A DNA stretch of 32,578 nt from a virus. The position numbers and the translations under genes are program-made. Positions 24,095-30,412 of the stretch are shown here, one piece after another. The notes below the pieces were generated by a model that was not told the origin of the DNA, ran no database searches, and saw nothing but the letters and a program-made list of their open reading frames with translations. Location: positions 1 through 32,578 of the IMG/VR virus record IMGVR_UViG_3300023301_000057; one strand, 5' to 3'. Position 1 is the first letter of the stretch; every line of letters begins with the position of its first letter.

Positions 24095-24568
24095 ATGAAA
24101 AACAATTATAGTAAGTCTGTAAAAATAACAGCACCTGAAGGTTATGAAATAAATAGGATTAATAGTACATCTGACGAAATAATATTTAGAAAGGTTAAAT
24201 TAAAGCCTTATCCTATAGATGTTAGAGATATACCTTTTAGACACCATTATATTAATAGAATTGGTTCTATTGAATATAATAATGATAATTATATACCCCA
24301 GTTAACTACTGATTCAAGAGCTAGAGCATTTTTAGCATTAATGTAATTAGTTGAATTAAGAGATGCTTGGCAAAGAGTTGATAATAAATTTATTGATTAT
24401 AGTAATAATCTTAGTAAATTCACTATAATAAATGATGCTGGTGGTATTATACCTTATAATATTACTACGCATATTCCAAGAGTATTAACATTTAGTTTAC
24501 ATGCTACAAGAGATAAATTTGCTGAAACATTTAAAGATTTAATCGAAGAAGCTAAAGAATTACTATAA
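24095..24568 (+). pseudogene. Conserved phage protein interrupted by one in-frame TAA
   Basis: The frame from ATG 24095 runs 83 codons to TAA at 24344-24346, then continues open in the same frame to TAA 24566-24568 (158 codons in all). Both halves belong together. The N-terminus (VKITAPEGYEINRINS ... IIFRKVK) and the part after the stop (LVELRDAWQRVDNKFID ... FAETFKDLIEEAKELL) match the two ends of a protein family common in Bacteroidota phages, in which ALMQLVELRD-like sequence spans the junction. A CAA to TAA change explains the stop. There is no in-frame ATG after it, so the second half would be made only by readthrough. The gene at 25482-25967 is an intact relative. It is either a recent nonsense mutation, a readthrough product or a sequencing error. 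Confidence 0.65.
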
Positions 24569-24614
24569 TTAACCTCTTTGCTTGAGGATAAATAATAATA
24601 CTAATATTACAATT

Positions 24615-24788
24615 ATGGAAAATAAAGAAACAGAACCTTTAGGTATAATTCTAATGATGATTGGTGCAGGAGCATTAATTATGGGAATAATAGCATTACC
24701 ATTTAATCCACCTTTAGATCTAACTTTAATTAGAGTAATACTTGGTATTGTATTTATAGGATCAGGAGTAGCTTTAACAGGAAAATAA
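24615..24788 (+). CDS. Small membrane protein (57 aa), two TM segments
   Basis: The start is ATG 24615 (leader ACAATT); a TTG at 24582 is in frame but unlikely. Two hydrophobic segments, GIILMMIGAGALIMGIIALP (about 10-29) and IRVILGIVFIGSGVALTG (about 39-56), leave a short polar N-terminus. It probably inserts in the host inner membrane. It belongs to a cluster of small membrane genes between 24.6 and 27.1 kb. Confidence 0.6.
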   Translation: MENKETEPLGIILMMIGAGALIMGIIALPFNPPLDLTLIRVILGIVFIGSGVALTGK

Positions 24789-24809
24789 CAGCTAAAAAAT
24801 AGAATTGAA

Positions 24810-25001
24810 ATGACAACAGAAATAGAAAATACTGATAAACCATTACTTACACCAAGTGTTAGTAGTAGCGCGAAATACATTGCTGAAACTATACAAGCAC
24901 TTAATAATACGTTGTTAGCTAACAAAGCCATTGGTAACTATAAGCACATAGAACAAGCGTGTATATTAAAACTAGCAATGTTAATTAATAAGATTGAATA
25001 A
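24810..25001 (+). CDS. Small helical protein (63 aa)
   Basis: An unstructured Thr/Ser-rich start is followed by one long helix region (AKYIAETIQALNNTLLANKA ... ACILKLAMLINKIE). It is followed after two bases by the next gene, implying coupling. The function is unknown. Confidence 0.5.
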   Translation: MTTEIENTDKPLLTPSVSSSAKYIAETIQALNNTLLANKAIGNYKHIEQACILKLAMLINKIE

Positions 25002-25003
25002 CA

Positions 25004-25210
25004 ATGACATACGAAGGGGAAAATGCACAAAGTTTAGTATATTTTAAAATGAATATGCTGCAAGCAGAAATAAAAATGCAAGGAATGATTGCCGAAAATA
25101 AGATTAAAGAATTAAATGGAAGTCCTTTAGCTTACGGTGAAAAAGCATTTACAGACCTTATTGAAGAGTATAACATACATCATAATCAATTTCCATTTGC
25201 AAAACATTAA
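25004..25210 (+). CDS. Conserved small phage protein (68 aa)
   Basis: A helical protein, with YFKMNMLQAEIKMQGMIAEN then SPLAYGEKAFTDLIEEYNIH. The ending (YGE-F--LI-EY-IHHN) is familiar from small proteins of Bacteroidota phages, though without assigned function. Its stop is followed directly by structured element 5. Confidence 0.55.
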   Translation: MTYEGENAQSLVYFKMNMLQAEIKMQGMIAENKIKELNGSPLAYGEKAFTDLIEEYNIHHNQFPFAKH

Positions 25211-25214
25211 CATG

Positions 25215-25344
25215 CTGATATGAGAGAGTAAGCTTCTACTAAGATAACTTTGTAGTTTTATAACTCTGATAGTGTACAATATTTCACGGACAAAAATGAT
25301 AGCTTAAGCTATTAAACAAAAAGCAATGGCGGGGCTTATATCAG
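25215..25344 (+). ncRNA. Multibranched structured RNA element 5
   Basis: CTGATATGAG (25215-25224) pairs with CTTATATCAG (25335-25344), 10 bp with one G-T pair. Interior hairpins include CTAC-T-AAG-ATAA-CTT-T-GTAG (about 25236-25255) inside GAGT/ACTC. The perfect palindrome ATAGCTTAAGCTAT (about 25301-25314) and AAGC/GCTT near the 3' side are also present. No reading frame of note lies in the 170-base gap. Confidence 0.5.
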
Positions 25345-25380
25345 TTATTTTATTTATTAACCAACTAAAACTAACCAATT

Positions 25381-25479
25381 ATGAAATTTACTACAGCACA
25401 AATAATTGCAATTAGTACTATTATTGTACTATGCACTTATCAATTACTTACTAACGATCCATCAATGTTAATGAAATAA
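25381..25479 (+). CDS. Single-pass membrane peptide (32 aa)
   Basis: ATG 25381 with leader CCAATT. The peptide has a short start (MKFTTAQ), a hydrophobic helix IIAISTIIVLCTYQLL and a polar tail. It is followed after two bases by the next gene. It could be an inner-membrane microprotein or, if the Cys were lipidated, a lipoprotein, but no clear lipobox is seen. Confidence 0.5.
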   Translation: MKFTTAQIIAISTIIVLCTYQLLTNDPSMLMK

Positions 25480-25481
25480 TT

Positions 25482-25967
25482 ATGAAAGATTTAAGAATAG
25501 AAATTCCGAAAGGACATAAAATAGATACTGAAAGAAGTAATCTATCACAAGGTATTATTATATTTAAAGCATTTGCTACTACATATGAAGAGATTGCTAA
25601 AAAGCTATTTAATGAGAGGGAGACATTTTTCCCAAGAGAGGATGAAATAGGTAGTAGTTATAGATTATATGACAGTGAAATACCAGATACATTTAATGCA
25701 TCTAGTGAAGAGCAATTAATAGCATTAGGTAATTTGAACAAATTAATTAATGTAGCTAGATACTTAAATAAAGGTAAAATAGAACTTGATGGTATACATT
25801 CATATGCATATATATGTAAAAATATAAGAAGTGGCGGCTTAAATATAAGTTTTGATATGCAGATAATTTCAAGTAATGTATATTTTAATAGTTCAGAATT
25901 AGCAAAAAGAGCTATGGGAATATTAGGAGCAGATGTTATTAAATCAGCATTAACTTTAAATCATTAA
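25482..25967 (+). CDS. Conserved Bacteroidota-phage protein (161 aa)
   Basis: An N-terminal strand block LRIEIPKGHKIDTERSNL ... IIFK is followed by a helical linker (TYEEIAKKLFNERE). The conserved core is SSEEQLIALGNLNKLINVAR, and it ends FNSSELAKRAMGILGADVIK. This arrangement (PxG start, LA-L-KL- helix, F-S-ELA end) belongs to a family frequent in phages of gut and marine Bacteroidota; the biochemical role is unknown. It is the intact paralogue of the interrupted gene at 24095-24568. Confidence 0.6.
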   Translation: MKDLRIEIPKGHKIDTERSNLSQGIIIFKAFATTYEEIAKKLFNERETFFPREDEIGSSYRLYDSEIPDTFNASSEEQLIALGNLNKLINVARYLNKGKIELDGIHSYAYICKNIRSGGLNISFDMQIISSNVYFNSSELAKRAMGILGADVIKSALTLNH

Positions 25968-25969
25968 TT

Positions 25970-26116
25970 ATGGAATCAACACATTTATTAATGATATATG
26001 ACTATCCTCAATCCTTTATAGATATAAAGTCTAATTGGAAAGAAGGATATGATGAAGAAGAATTAAATAATATAGAATTAATACCTATTAAAATAGGTGA
26101 AATACAAGATCTATAA
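25970..26116 (+). CDS. Very small acidic protein (48 aa)
   Basis: ATG 25970 follows the previous stop by two bases. The sequence includes LLMIYDYPQSFIDIKSNW and GYDEEELNNIELIPIKIG, acidic with a beta-like end. Its stop overlaps the next ATG (TAATG). The function is unknown. Confidence 0.5.
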   Translation: MESTHLLMIYDYPQSFIDIKSNWKEGYDEEELNNIELIPIKIGEIQDL

Positions 26117-26250
26117 TGAAAACACGAATCTTTATATCAGGAATGATAATAGGCAGTGCAATTGCTGCATTAATAATAACAATTGTATTAACAGAACAAT
26201 TTGGTAGATTAAGTGACCATAAAGAACACACTGAAATTAATAATTCTTAA
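26116..26250 (+). CDS. Single-pass membrane peptide (44 aa)
   Basis: It is coupled to the previous gene by a one-base overlap. The hydrophobic segment IFISGMIIGSAIAALIITIV (5-24) is followed by a polar, charged tail (GRLSDHKEHTEINNS). The topology is likely N-in with a short outer tail. The role is unknown. Confidence 0.55.
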   Translation: MKTRIFISGMIIGSAIAALIITIVLTEQFGRLSDHKEHTEINNS

Positions 26251-26275
26251 TAAATAGGTTAAACCTTGAAACCTT

Positions 26276-26426
26276 GTGATTAAATAAAGTAAGTTAATTG
26301 TGTTTCATACTGTATTTATAATCACTAAAGAAAGATAAACGAAAGAGAGACACTGTACAGCAATGTAGAAGTTACTTATAAGTTTATCCAATGTACCACC
26401 TGTATTGTAATATGGTGGAGAAGTAA
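26276..26426 (+). ncRNA. Non-coding stretch with several stem-loops (element 6)
   Basis: The 393-base gap 26251-26643 holds no convincing gene. GTGATTA-AATA (26276-26286) pairs with TATTTATAATCAC (26313-26325), 11 bp with a two-base bulge. TACA-GCAA-TGTA near 26356-26367 is a small hairpin with a GNRA loop. CCACC/GGTGG (26396-26400 with 26414-26418) sits inside TTACTT/AAGTAA (26372-26377 with 26421-26426). GATAAAC/GTTTATC is an alternative pair. Whether this is one RNA or several is unclear. Confidence 0.4.
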
Positions 26427-26541
26427 GTATTTATACTGAAAATATGTTAGCTTTGAGCTTTCACATTGAGAAGTTTACAGCAAGAGATAAAGCGGAAGAT
26501 TGTACATTAATTGTCCGAAGTACTTAACAGATTATCTCGTG

Positions 26542-26611
26542 ACCATTATATAACAAGAGCTTATCATGTAGAGATAAGCATAAAAATCATCAAAACTTGT
26601 TATATGATGGT
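26542..26611 (+). ncRNA. Long-stem RNA element 7
   Basis: ACCATTATATAACAAG (26542-26557) pairs along all 16 positions with CTTGTTATATGATGGT (26596-26611), with one U-G pair. Inside is a perfect 7-bp hairpin GCTTATC-ATGTAGA-GATAAGC (26559-26579) followed by an A-rich single strand. No T-run follows. A TTG-initiated frame crosses it but is not convincing. Confidence 0.55.
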
Positions 26612-26643
26612 GCTAATATTAACTAACAATAAAAACAAACAAT

Positions 26644-26751
26644 ATGAAACCACGTATTATTTACATGATTCTTTTAGCCACTACTTACAAAGATAAGAGA
26701 TGGTTAGCAAAACAAAACAGAACTGAATACTATGAAACAGCAAAGGTATAA
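26644..26751 (+). CDS. Very small protein (35 aa)
   Basis: ATG 26644 with a good A-rich leader (AAACAAACAAT). It has a short hydrophobic N-terminus (IIYMILLATTY) and a basic remainder (KDKRWLAKQNRTEYYETAK). It overlaps the next gene by 20 bases in another frame. It is plausible but supported only by context. Confidence 0.4.
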   Translation: MKPRIIYMILLATTYKDKRWLAKQNRTEYYETAKV

Positions 26752-26971
26752 ATCAGTTAAGCTAGAAAATATCCTTACTATTACTGCTTTATTTCTTATT
26801 GCAGTAATATTTGGATTATCGGGAATAGTTACAATAGATATGTTAGATATTATAAATTTAACACATCTAGAATTTGATCTATTATTACAGCATTTTTTAA
26901 TTGCTGATACACTATTTATAATTAATATAGTAGTGCTTATATATATAACTAATAATAATTTAGTAAGATGA
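26732..26971 (+). CDS. Small membrane protein (79 aa), two TM segments
   Basis: A basic N-terminus (MKQQRYKSVK) precedes the hydrophobic segment ILTITALFLIAVIFGLSGIV (about 14-33). A second segment, ADTLFIINIVVLIYI (about 58-72), is followed by NNNLVR. Two N-in/C-in spans are likely. The stop overlaps the next ATG (ATGA). It could be a holin-like or superinfection-exclusion protein by shape alone; there is no direct evidence. Confidence 0.55.
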   Translation: MKQQRYKSVKLENILTITALFLIAVIFGLSGIVTIDMLDIINLTHLEFDLLLQHFLIADTLFIINIVVLIYITNNNLVR

Positions 26972-27093
26972 AAAAATTAAAATCACATCATATAGCCTTC
27001 TTAATGGGTGTAGTTGTAGCAGTTATACTATCCACTATTTATTTAACAATAAAGAATGGAGAGATAATAACTATTTTTAGCAATATACACTAA
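26968..27093 (+). CDS. Single-pass membrane peptide (41 aa)
   Basis: It is coupled to the previous gene by ATGA. A basic start (MKKLKSHH) leads to the hydrophobic segment IAFLMGVVVAVILSTIYLTI (9-28) and a short tail. It closes the run of small membrane genes. The role is unknown. Confidence 0.5.
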   Translation: MKKLKSHHIAFLMGVVVAVILSTIYLTIKNGEIITIFSNIH

Positions 27094-27100
27094 ATAGGAA

Positions 27101-27172
27101 GAGGGGTTATTCACTATAAAGCAATGCTATAAACTATTAAATTAGTTGTAGTAGTTGTGTGAATAGCCCTTT
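27101..27172 (+). ncRNA. Stem-closed RNA element 8
   Basis: GAGGGGTTATTCAC (27101-27114) pairs with GTGAATAGCCCTTT (27159-27172), 14 positions including three G-U pairs and a central 11-bp block. The 44-base interior is AU-rich with an ACTA/TAGT hairpin. TTATTT follows, so it may also work as a terminator, but the long interior is unusual for one. Confidence 0.5.
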
Positions 27173-27177
27173 ATTTA

Positions 27178-27201
27178 ATAATCTAATAAATATAAAAATA
27201 T
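27178..27201 (+). repeat. 24-base direct repeat, copy 1
   Basis: Begins ATAATCTAATAAATATAAAA. An identical copy lies at 27636-27659. This copy is the leader of the ART-like gene; the other spans that gene's stop and the start of the following gene, so the gene is bracketed by the repeat. Confidence 0.8.
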
Positions 27202-27206
27202 TAATA

Positions 27207-27644
27207 ATGGTATTGAAAGTAATACATCATGGACATGATAAGTTCAAATCTGAATGTTTTAATCCTATTAGGAATAGATCCCATTGGAACAAACCAAGTG
27301 GTGGTCTATGGACATCACCAATAGCTTCAACTGATGGTTGGCTCAATTGGTGTGAAGATAATCATTTTAGTACAGGGGATAATAGTAAATCATTTGTATT
27401 AGAATTAAATAACCCAAAGATATTTACAATTAATAGTCCATATATAGATGATAAGTATTTAGTAGAAGGTGACAAACCAATACTTGATTTTATGAAATAT
27501 CTAAATTATGAAATGATTGTTGATGAAGGATATGATGTAATACATTTAACTACATCTGCATTGTATGATGGTGCTTCTATAATGTCACCATTTTATGGAT
27601 GGGATTGTGAAACAATATTAATATTAAATTTAAATATAATCTAA
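27207..27644 (+). CDS. Possible ADP-ribosyltransferase-like protein (145 aa)
   Basis: I choose ATG 27207 over an upstream in-frame GTG at 27159, which lies in the stem of element 8. Motifs in order: IHHGHDKF (6-13), KPSGGLWTSP (29-38), GWLNWCE (44-50), a strand pair FVLELNNPKIFTIN (63-76), YDVIHLTT (109-116), and YGWDCETILIL (130-140). The arrangement, an early His followed by a GGLW/S strand and a late WD-E strand, recalls compact ART-fold proteins of phages with an H-Y-E-like triad (His7 or His8, a middle aromatic, Glu135). I cannot verify the fold. If correct, it might modify host RNA polymerase or translation factors early in infection. It is flanked by a 24-base direct repeat. Confidence 0.5.
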   Translation: MVLKVIHHGHDKFKSECFNPIRNRSHWNKPSGGLWTSPIASTDGWLNWCEDNHFSTGDNSKSFVLELNNPKIFTINSPYIDDKYLVEGDKPILDFMKYLNYEMIVDEGYDVIHLTTSALYDGASIMSPFYGWDCETILILNLNII

Positions 27645-27659
27645 TAAATATAAAAATAT
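27636..27659 (+). repeat. 24-base direct repeat, copy 2
   Basis: Identical to 27178-27201. It covers the last codons and stop of the ART-like gene and the first bases of the next ATG (27658). Confidence 0.8.
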
Positions 27660-27789
27660 GTTAATAGGAATATATAAAGGTAATAGCGTAGTAAAAGTAC
27701 ACGAATCAGGTAACGAATTTATTATTGAATTTGAAAATGGCACTTCTATAACAGTGAAAGACTTAGAAAACGTAGAATTGGCAGCATAA
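27658..27789 (+). CDS. Very small beta-rich protein (43 aa)
   Basis: ATG 27658. The sequence (MLIGIYKGNSVVKVHESGNE ... FENGTSITVKDLENVELAA) alternates strands and turns like a small beta-barrel or SH3-like unit. The function is unknown. Confidence 0.5.
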   Translation: MLIGIYKGNSVVKVHESGNEFIIEFENGTSITVKDLENVELAA

Positions 27790-27821
27790 TAAAACATTAC
27801 TTAATCTTAAAGCTAAACAAA

Positions 27822-28460
27822 ATGGAAGTGAATAAGAAAATACAGGTACATATGTTACCTACAGAAGATAGATCACATATTGTAAAGAGAGAAAGTGATT
27901 CTAAGATAATATTCTATAATAGACTACAATCTAATAAAGAATTTGTTCATTTAAGAACACAACACCTGTACTTCACTTCAGATGAAAAACCTGAATTAGG
28001 TGATTTATGTGTATATTTTGGTACAGATATTATGAAACATGATCATAGTGAAGTATGGAATAAAGATAAATGTAAAAAAATTATAGCTACAACTGATATA
28101 ACTTTAAGTTTTACTAACGTTATTAAAAATCATTTGCCAAGTTTACCTCAACCATCTCAAGCATTTATTGAAGCATTTTGTAAAGCTGGTGGTATTTGGA
28201 AAGTGTTGGTAGAATATACTGATTGGTGTGAATATGATGATGATGATCCTACAGGGATTGATAGACCTGATTTAAGACTTAAAGTAAACTCTAATAATGA
28301 GATTATTATTCATCAAATTAAAGACAGTTGGACTAGAGAAGAGGTTGAAGTATTGTGTAGACAGGCTATGTTAATATATAAAGCAGATAATACTGGATAT
28401 CCTGGATTAATTACTTCTAGTAAATTATCTGAAAATAGATGGATTGAAGAAAACTTATAA
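27822..28460 (+). CDS. Conserved Bacteroidota-phage protein (212 aa)
   Basis: Motifs: IQVHMLPTEDRSHIVKR (8-24), RTQHLYFTSDEKPELGDLCV (45-64), KKIIATTD (85-92), LPQPSQAFIEAFCKAGGIWK (107-126) with VLVEY after it. The C-terminal region contains NNEIIIHQIKDSWTREEVEV. The order HMLPT / QHLY-SDE--GD / KIIATTD / FI--Y--AG-I--V-VEY is a widespread pattern in phages and elements of Bacteroidota; its function is unassigned. The acidic DDDDP loop is notable. Confidence 0.6.
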   Translation: MEVNKKIQVHMLPTEDRSHIVKRESDSKIIFYNRLQSNKEFVHLRTQHLYFTSDEKPELGDLCVYFGTDIMKHDHSEVWNKDKCKKIIATTDITLSFTNVIKNHLPSLPQPSQAFIEAFCKAGGIWKVLVEYTDWCEYDDDDPTGIDRPDLRLKVNSNNEIIIHQIKDSWTREEVEVLCRQAMLIYKADNTGYPGLITSSKLSENRWIEENL

Positions 28461-28468
28461 CTATGGCA
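28452..28468 (+). repeat. 17-base direct repeat at two neighbouring gene starts
   Basis: AACTTATAACTATGGCA occurs here and at 28611-28627, each time with the ATG of a gene (28463 and 28622). It is either a duplicated translation-start region or chance reuse of a favoured leader. Confidence 0.5.
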
Positions 28469-28612
28469 AGTAAAAGAGAGAAACAAGCATTAGATTTTAT
28501 GATATTTTTTCATGCTGATTGGGCAGAGAATTGGGATATCATAGTAGACACCATTGGTCAAGATAGAGCTGATGAATGGGATGAAATAGTAGGATATGAT
28601 CCTGATAAATAA
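28463..28612 (+). CDS. Very small acidic protein (49 aa)
   Basis: ATG 28463 lies two bases after the previous stop. The sequence has Trp-rich helices (FFHADWAENWDIIVDTIG, DEWDEIVGYDPDK). It shares a 17-base sequence around its start with the next gene. The function is unknown. Confidence 0.5.
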   Translation: MASKREKQALDFMIFFHADWAENWDIIVDTIGQDRADEWDEIVGYDPDK

Positions 28613-28621
28613 CTTATAACT

Positions 28622-28942
28622 ATGGCAGATATAGCAGATGGATTACTTGATGGTACTTTTGATAGTAGTACAGGAGAGTATTTAGGTGAGGGTGATGGTT
28701 ATCCAAGAACACATCAATATGAAAGATCAGAACCAAGCACAAGTCAAAGGGTTAGAGGTGTTACCAAATGGTTAGAAAAGAATAATATCCCAAAAAAAGA
28801 TTGGAGAGATTTAATGAATAGATTCTTAATTGAAGAGCAACCTCATTTAAATATGAACAACTATAATATGGACAGAAATAAGATGTCCCATATTTCAGGG
28901 TTTTGCTTCAATAAATTTACTAACTGGATTAAAGAAAACTAA
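28622..28942 (+). CDS. Conserved small phage protein (106 aa)
   Basis: The N-terminus carries LLDGTFDSSTGEYLGEGDGY followed by PRT, a FD--TGEY-G-G-G-PRT pattern seen in other phage proteins. Next comes a helical region (VRGVTKWLEKNNIPKKDW) and a conserved-looking end (ISGFCFNKFTNWIKEN). It may be a small DNA- or protein-binding factor; the role is unknown. Confidence 0.55.
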   Translation: MADIADGLLDGTFDSSTGEYLGEGDGYPRTHQYERSEPSTSQRVRGVTKWLEKNNIPKKDWRDLMNRFLIEEQPHLNMNNYNMDRNKMSHISGFCFNKFTNWIKEN

Positions 28943-28947
28943 AAATT

Positions 28948-29175
28948 ATGAAAATTAAAAAGATAACATCACAAAGTAGAAGAGATTTTAGGGCAAATAT
29001 GAAATGTGAGTTTTGTGATTATGAGTCTAAATTAACCACAGGTTATGATGATAGATTTTATCATGACGAAGTAATTCCTAATATGAAATGTGGGAAATGC
29101 TTAAAATCTACTTCATCTGAAGGAGGAGAAATAGCTAAAACAGCTACTAAATATTCAGCAGATCAAGTAATTTAA
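28948..29175 (+). CDS. Zinc-finger protein (75 aa)
   Basis: CEFC (20, 23) and CGKC (48, 51) form a Cys4 site around SKLTTGYDDRFYHDEVIPNM. This KLTTGYDD-x-Y-x-x-x-VIPNMKC block is typical of small phage zinc fingers. The N-terminus is basic (KIKKITSQSRRDFR), which suits nucleic-acid binding. It lies 5 bases behind the previous stop. Confidence 0.65.
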   Translation: MKIKKITSQSRRDFRANMKCEFCDYESKLTTGYDDRFYHDEVIPNMKCGKCLKSTSSEGGEIAKTATKYSADQVI

Positions 29176-29207
29176 CAATTAATATAAATACAATAAATAC
29201 ATTAAAA

Positions 29208-29681
29208 ATGACAAAAAGTAAAAAAGAATTATCAATTTTAGATCCTTCACAATTATCACAGGATAATATACCACAACTATTAAAAATAGTTAGTGATAAA
29301 ATAGAAGCTTTAAAAGGCTCTTCAGTTAAACATGAATCAATCAATGAAACATTTCCTAGATTTGGAAGTGTAAAGGACCAAACTACTGTTGAGGGACTTA
29401 TTAAGATGCATTCAACCTTAATAGGTAAAAAAACTGCTTATGAATCATCTGCTAAGTTCTTCGGAATTTCATTGAAAAAGTATCCATTTAAGATGGGAAC
29501 ACATACTACAAAGGAATGGGAAGCTGATATTGCTTATAGAGTTAATATTGTTAAAAATGATCTTGAGATCAAGAAAAATGAAAGGATCAAAACGACATTA
29601 GAAGAGAATTTATCTGCTAAAGACAAGTTCCAAAAAGATATGGCAAATATCCTTACTTCTTTAACAGAGGACGATGAATAG
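29208..29681 (+). CDS. Helical protein (157 aa), unknown function
   Basis: A Lys-rich start, a helix IPQLLKIVSDKIEALKG, a small globular middle (TTVEGLIKMHSTLIGKKTAY), then a long charged helix (IVKNDLEIKKNERIKTTLEE) ending acidic (EDDE). The spacing suggests a coiled-coil adaptor; no enzyme motif is present. It overlaps the next gene by 8 bases. Confidence 0.55.
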   Translation: MTKSKKELSILDPSQLSQDNIPQLLKIVSDKIEALKGSSVKHESINETFPRFGSVKDQTTVEGLIKMHSTLIGKKTAYESSAKFFGISLKKYPFKMGTHTTKEWEADIAYRVNIVKNDLEIKKNERIKTTLEENLSAKDKFQKDMANILTSLTEDDE

Positions 29682-29955
29682 GGACTTTAAGGCAGGGGAT
29701 ATTGTTGTACTTGCAAAGGGTAGAAGTCAAAGTAGAGAATGGCCTCTACGTAATGTAGTAAAATTAAAGGTAATAAGGGTTGAAAAGCATATGATAGATA
29801 TTGTAATTACTTTAGAATCAACGACTAGAGCAATTTTTCAATCAGGAGATACTTATAAGTCCAGACCTAAGCGAACAGGAGATATAATATCAGTACGTAA
29901 ATCTTCATTTAACTTAGCCTCTGATTTTAATGGAGATAGTTATGAGATATTTTAA
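29674..29955 (+). CDS. Small barrel protein ending in YEIF, copy 1 (93 aa)
   Basis: It starts NRDFKAGDIVVLAKGRSQ, an SH3/KOW-like first strand (F-AGD-VVLA). A basic beta-rich body contains LKVIRVEKHMIDIVITL, and the protein ends GDSYEIF. The two following genes have the same opening (L-VG--I-V) and the same last four residues. The trio looks like a diverged tandem duplication. A terminator lies 53 bases behind its stop. Confidence 0.55.
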   Translation: MNRDFKAGDIVVLAKGRSQSREWPLRNVVKLKVIRVEKHMIDIVITLESTTRAIFQSGDTYKSRPKRTGDIISVRKSSFNLASDFNGDSYEIF

Positions 29956-30007
29956 CAAATAATAGTAAGAGTTAAGAATCATAATCAGGTTAGATTAATT
30001 TGTGGTG

Positions 30008-30055
30008 AAAGGTAGGAGGAGTTGTGTGGTTTCTTCTTCTTCTACCTTTTATTTT
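30008..30055 (+). terminator. Rho-independent terminator
   Basis: AAAGGTAG (30008-30015) pairs perfectly with CTACCTTT (30042-30049). The stem continues through GAGGAG against CTTCTT with G-U pairs, about 14 bp in all, and is followed by TTTTATTTT. It separates copy 1 of the YEIF genes from copies 2 and 3. Confidence 0.8.
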
Positions 30056-30091
30056 AAATTACATAATATAATATTAAAAAATAGAAACTAT

Positions 30092-30391
30092 ATGAAAAAA
30101 GTATATACAGATGAACAGTTAGATTATATAAAAGGATGGAATCTTGAAGTAGGAAATAATATTTTTGTAAGACATAAATCAAGAATTAACCACATGCAAC
30201 TTGTATTAGGATTTTCATGGGTTCCAGGTATGAATAAGTTTATAGGAAGACATTCTACTATTTGTGAAATAAGAGAAAACGGACTTGTTTTACAACTCGG
30301 TAAGGAAAGGAACAAGAAATTTGTTTTTCCTCTCGATTGTTTTATATCTGATAACTATCAATTAAGTACAGATGATTATGAGATATTTTAA
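30092..30391 (+). CDS. Small barrel protein ending in YEIF, copy 2 (99 aa)
   Basis: I take ATG 30092; an earlier in-frame start at 30002 would run through the terminator. The N-terminus (YTDEQLDYIKGWNLEVGNNI) is followed by FSWVPGMNKFIGRHSTI and a final strand FVFPLDCFI. W--GM--F-G---TI and F-FPL-CF are typical of a Mib/HERC2-like SH3 barrel. It ends TDDYEIF. It aligns by eye with copy 3 along its whole length. Confidence 0.6.
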   Translation: MKKVYTDEQLDYIKGWNLEVGNNIFVRHKSRINHMQLVLGFSWVPGMNKFIGRHSTICEIRENGLVLQLGKERNKKFVFPLDCFISDNYQLSTDDYEIF

Positions 30392-30412
30392 TAACTTAAT
30401 ACTTAAATAACT

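Noticed and set aside
24344-24346. Stop-codon reassignment as the reason for the in-frame TAA
   Set aside because: TAA, TAG (e.g. 21567, 23052) and TGA (e.g. 26969, 20870) all end well-supported genes at proper overlaps, so the standard code is in use.
24569-24931. A 120-aa hydrophobic frame on the minus strand
   Set aside because: It is antisense to two convincing plus-strand genes, and its hydrophobicity reflects the opposite membrane-protein codons.
26511-26696. A 61-aa frame beginning at TTG
   Set aside because: It uses a rare start, crosses the 16-bp stem of RNA element 7, and has no protein-like pattern.
27101-27180. RNA element 8 as a plain terminator
   Set aside because: Not excluded, but the 44-base interior and weak T-tract are poor for a terminator and the design matches the other stem-closed elements.
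27159-27206. GTG start upstream of the ART-like gene
   Set aside because: It lies in the 3' arm of RNA element 8 and the direct repeat, and the family-like sequence begins only after ATG 27207.
30002-30091. Longer start for YEIF copy 2
   Set aside because: The extra codons are the terminator hairpin and its T-tail.
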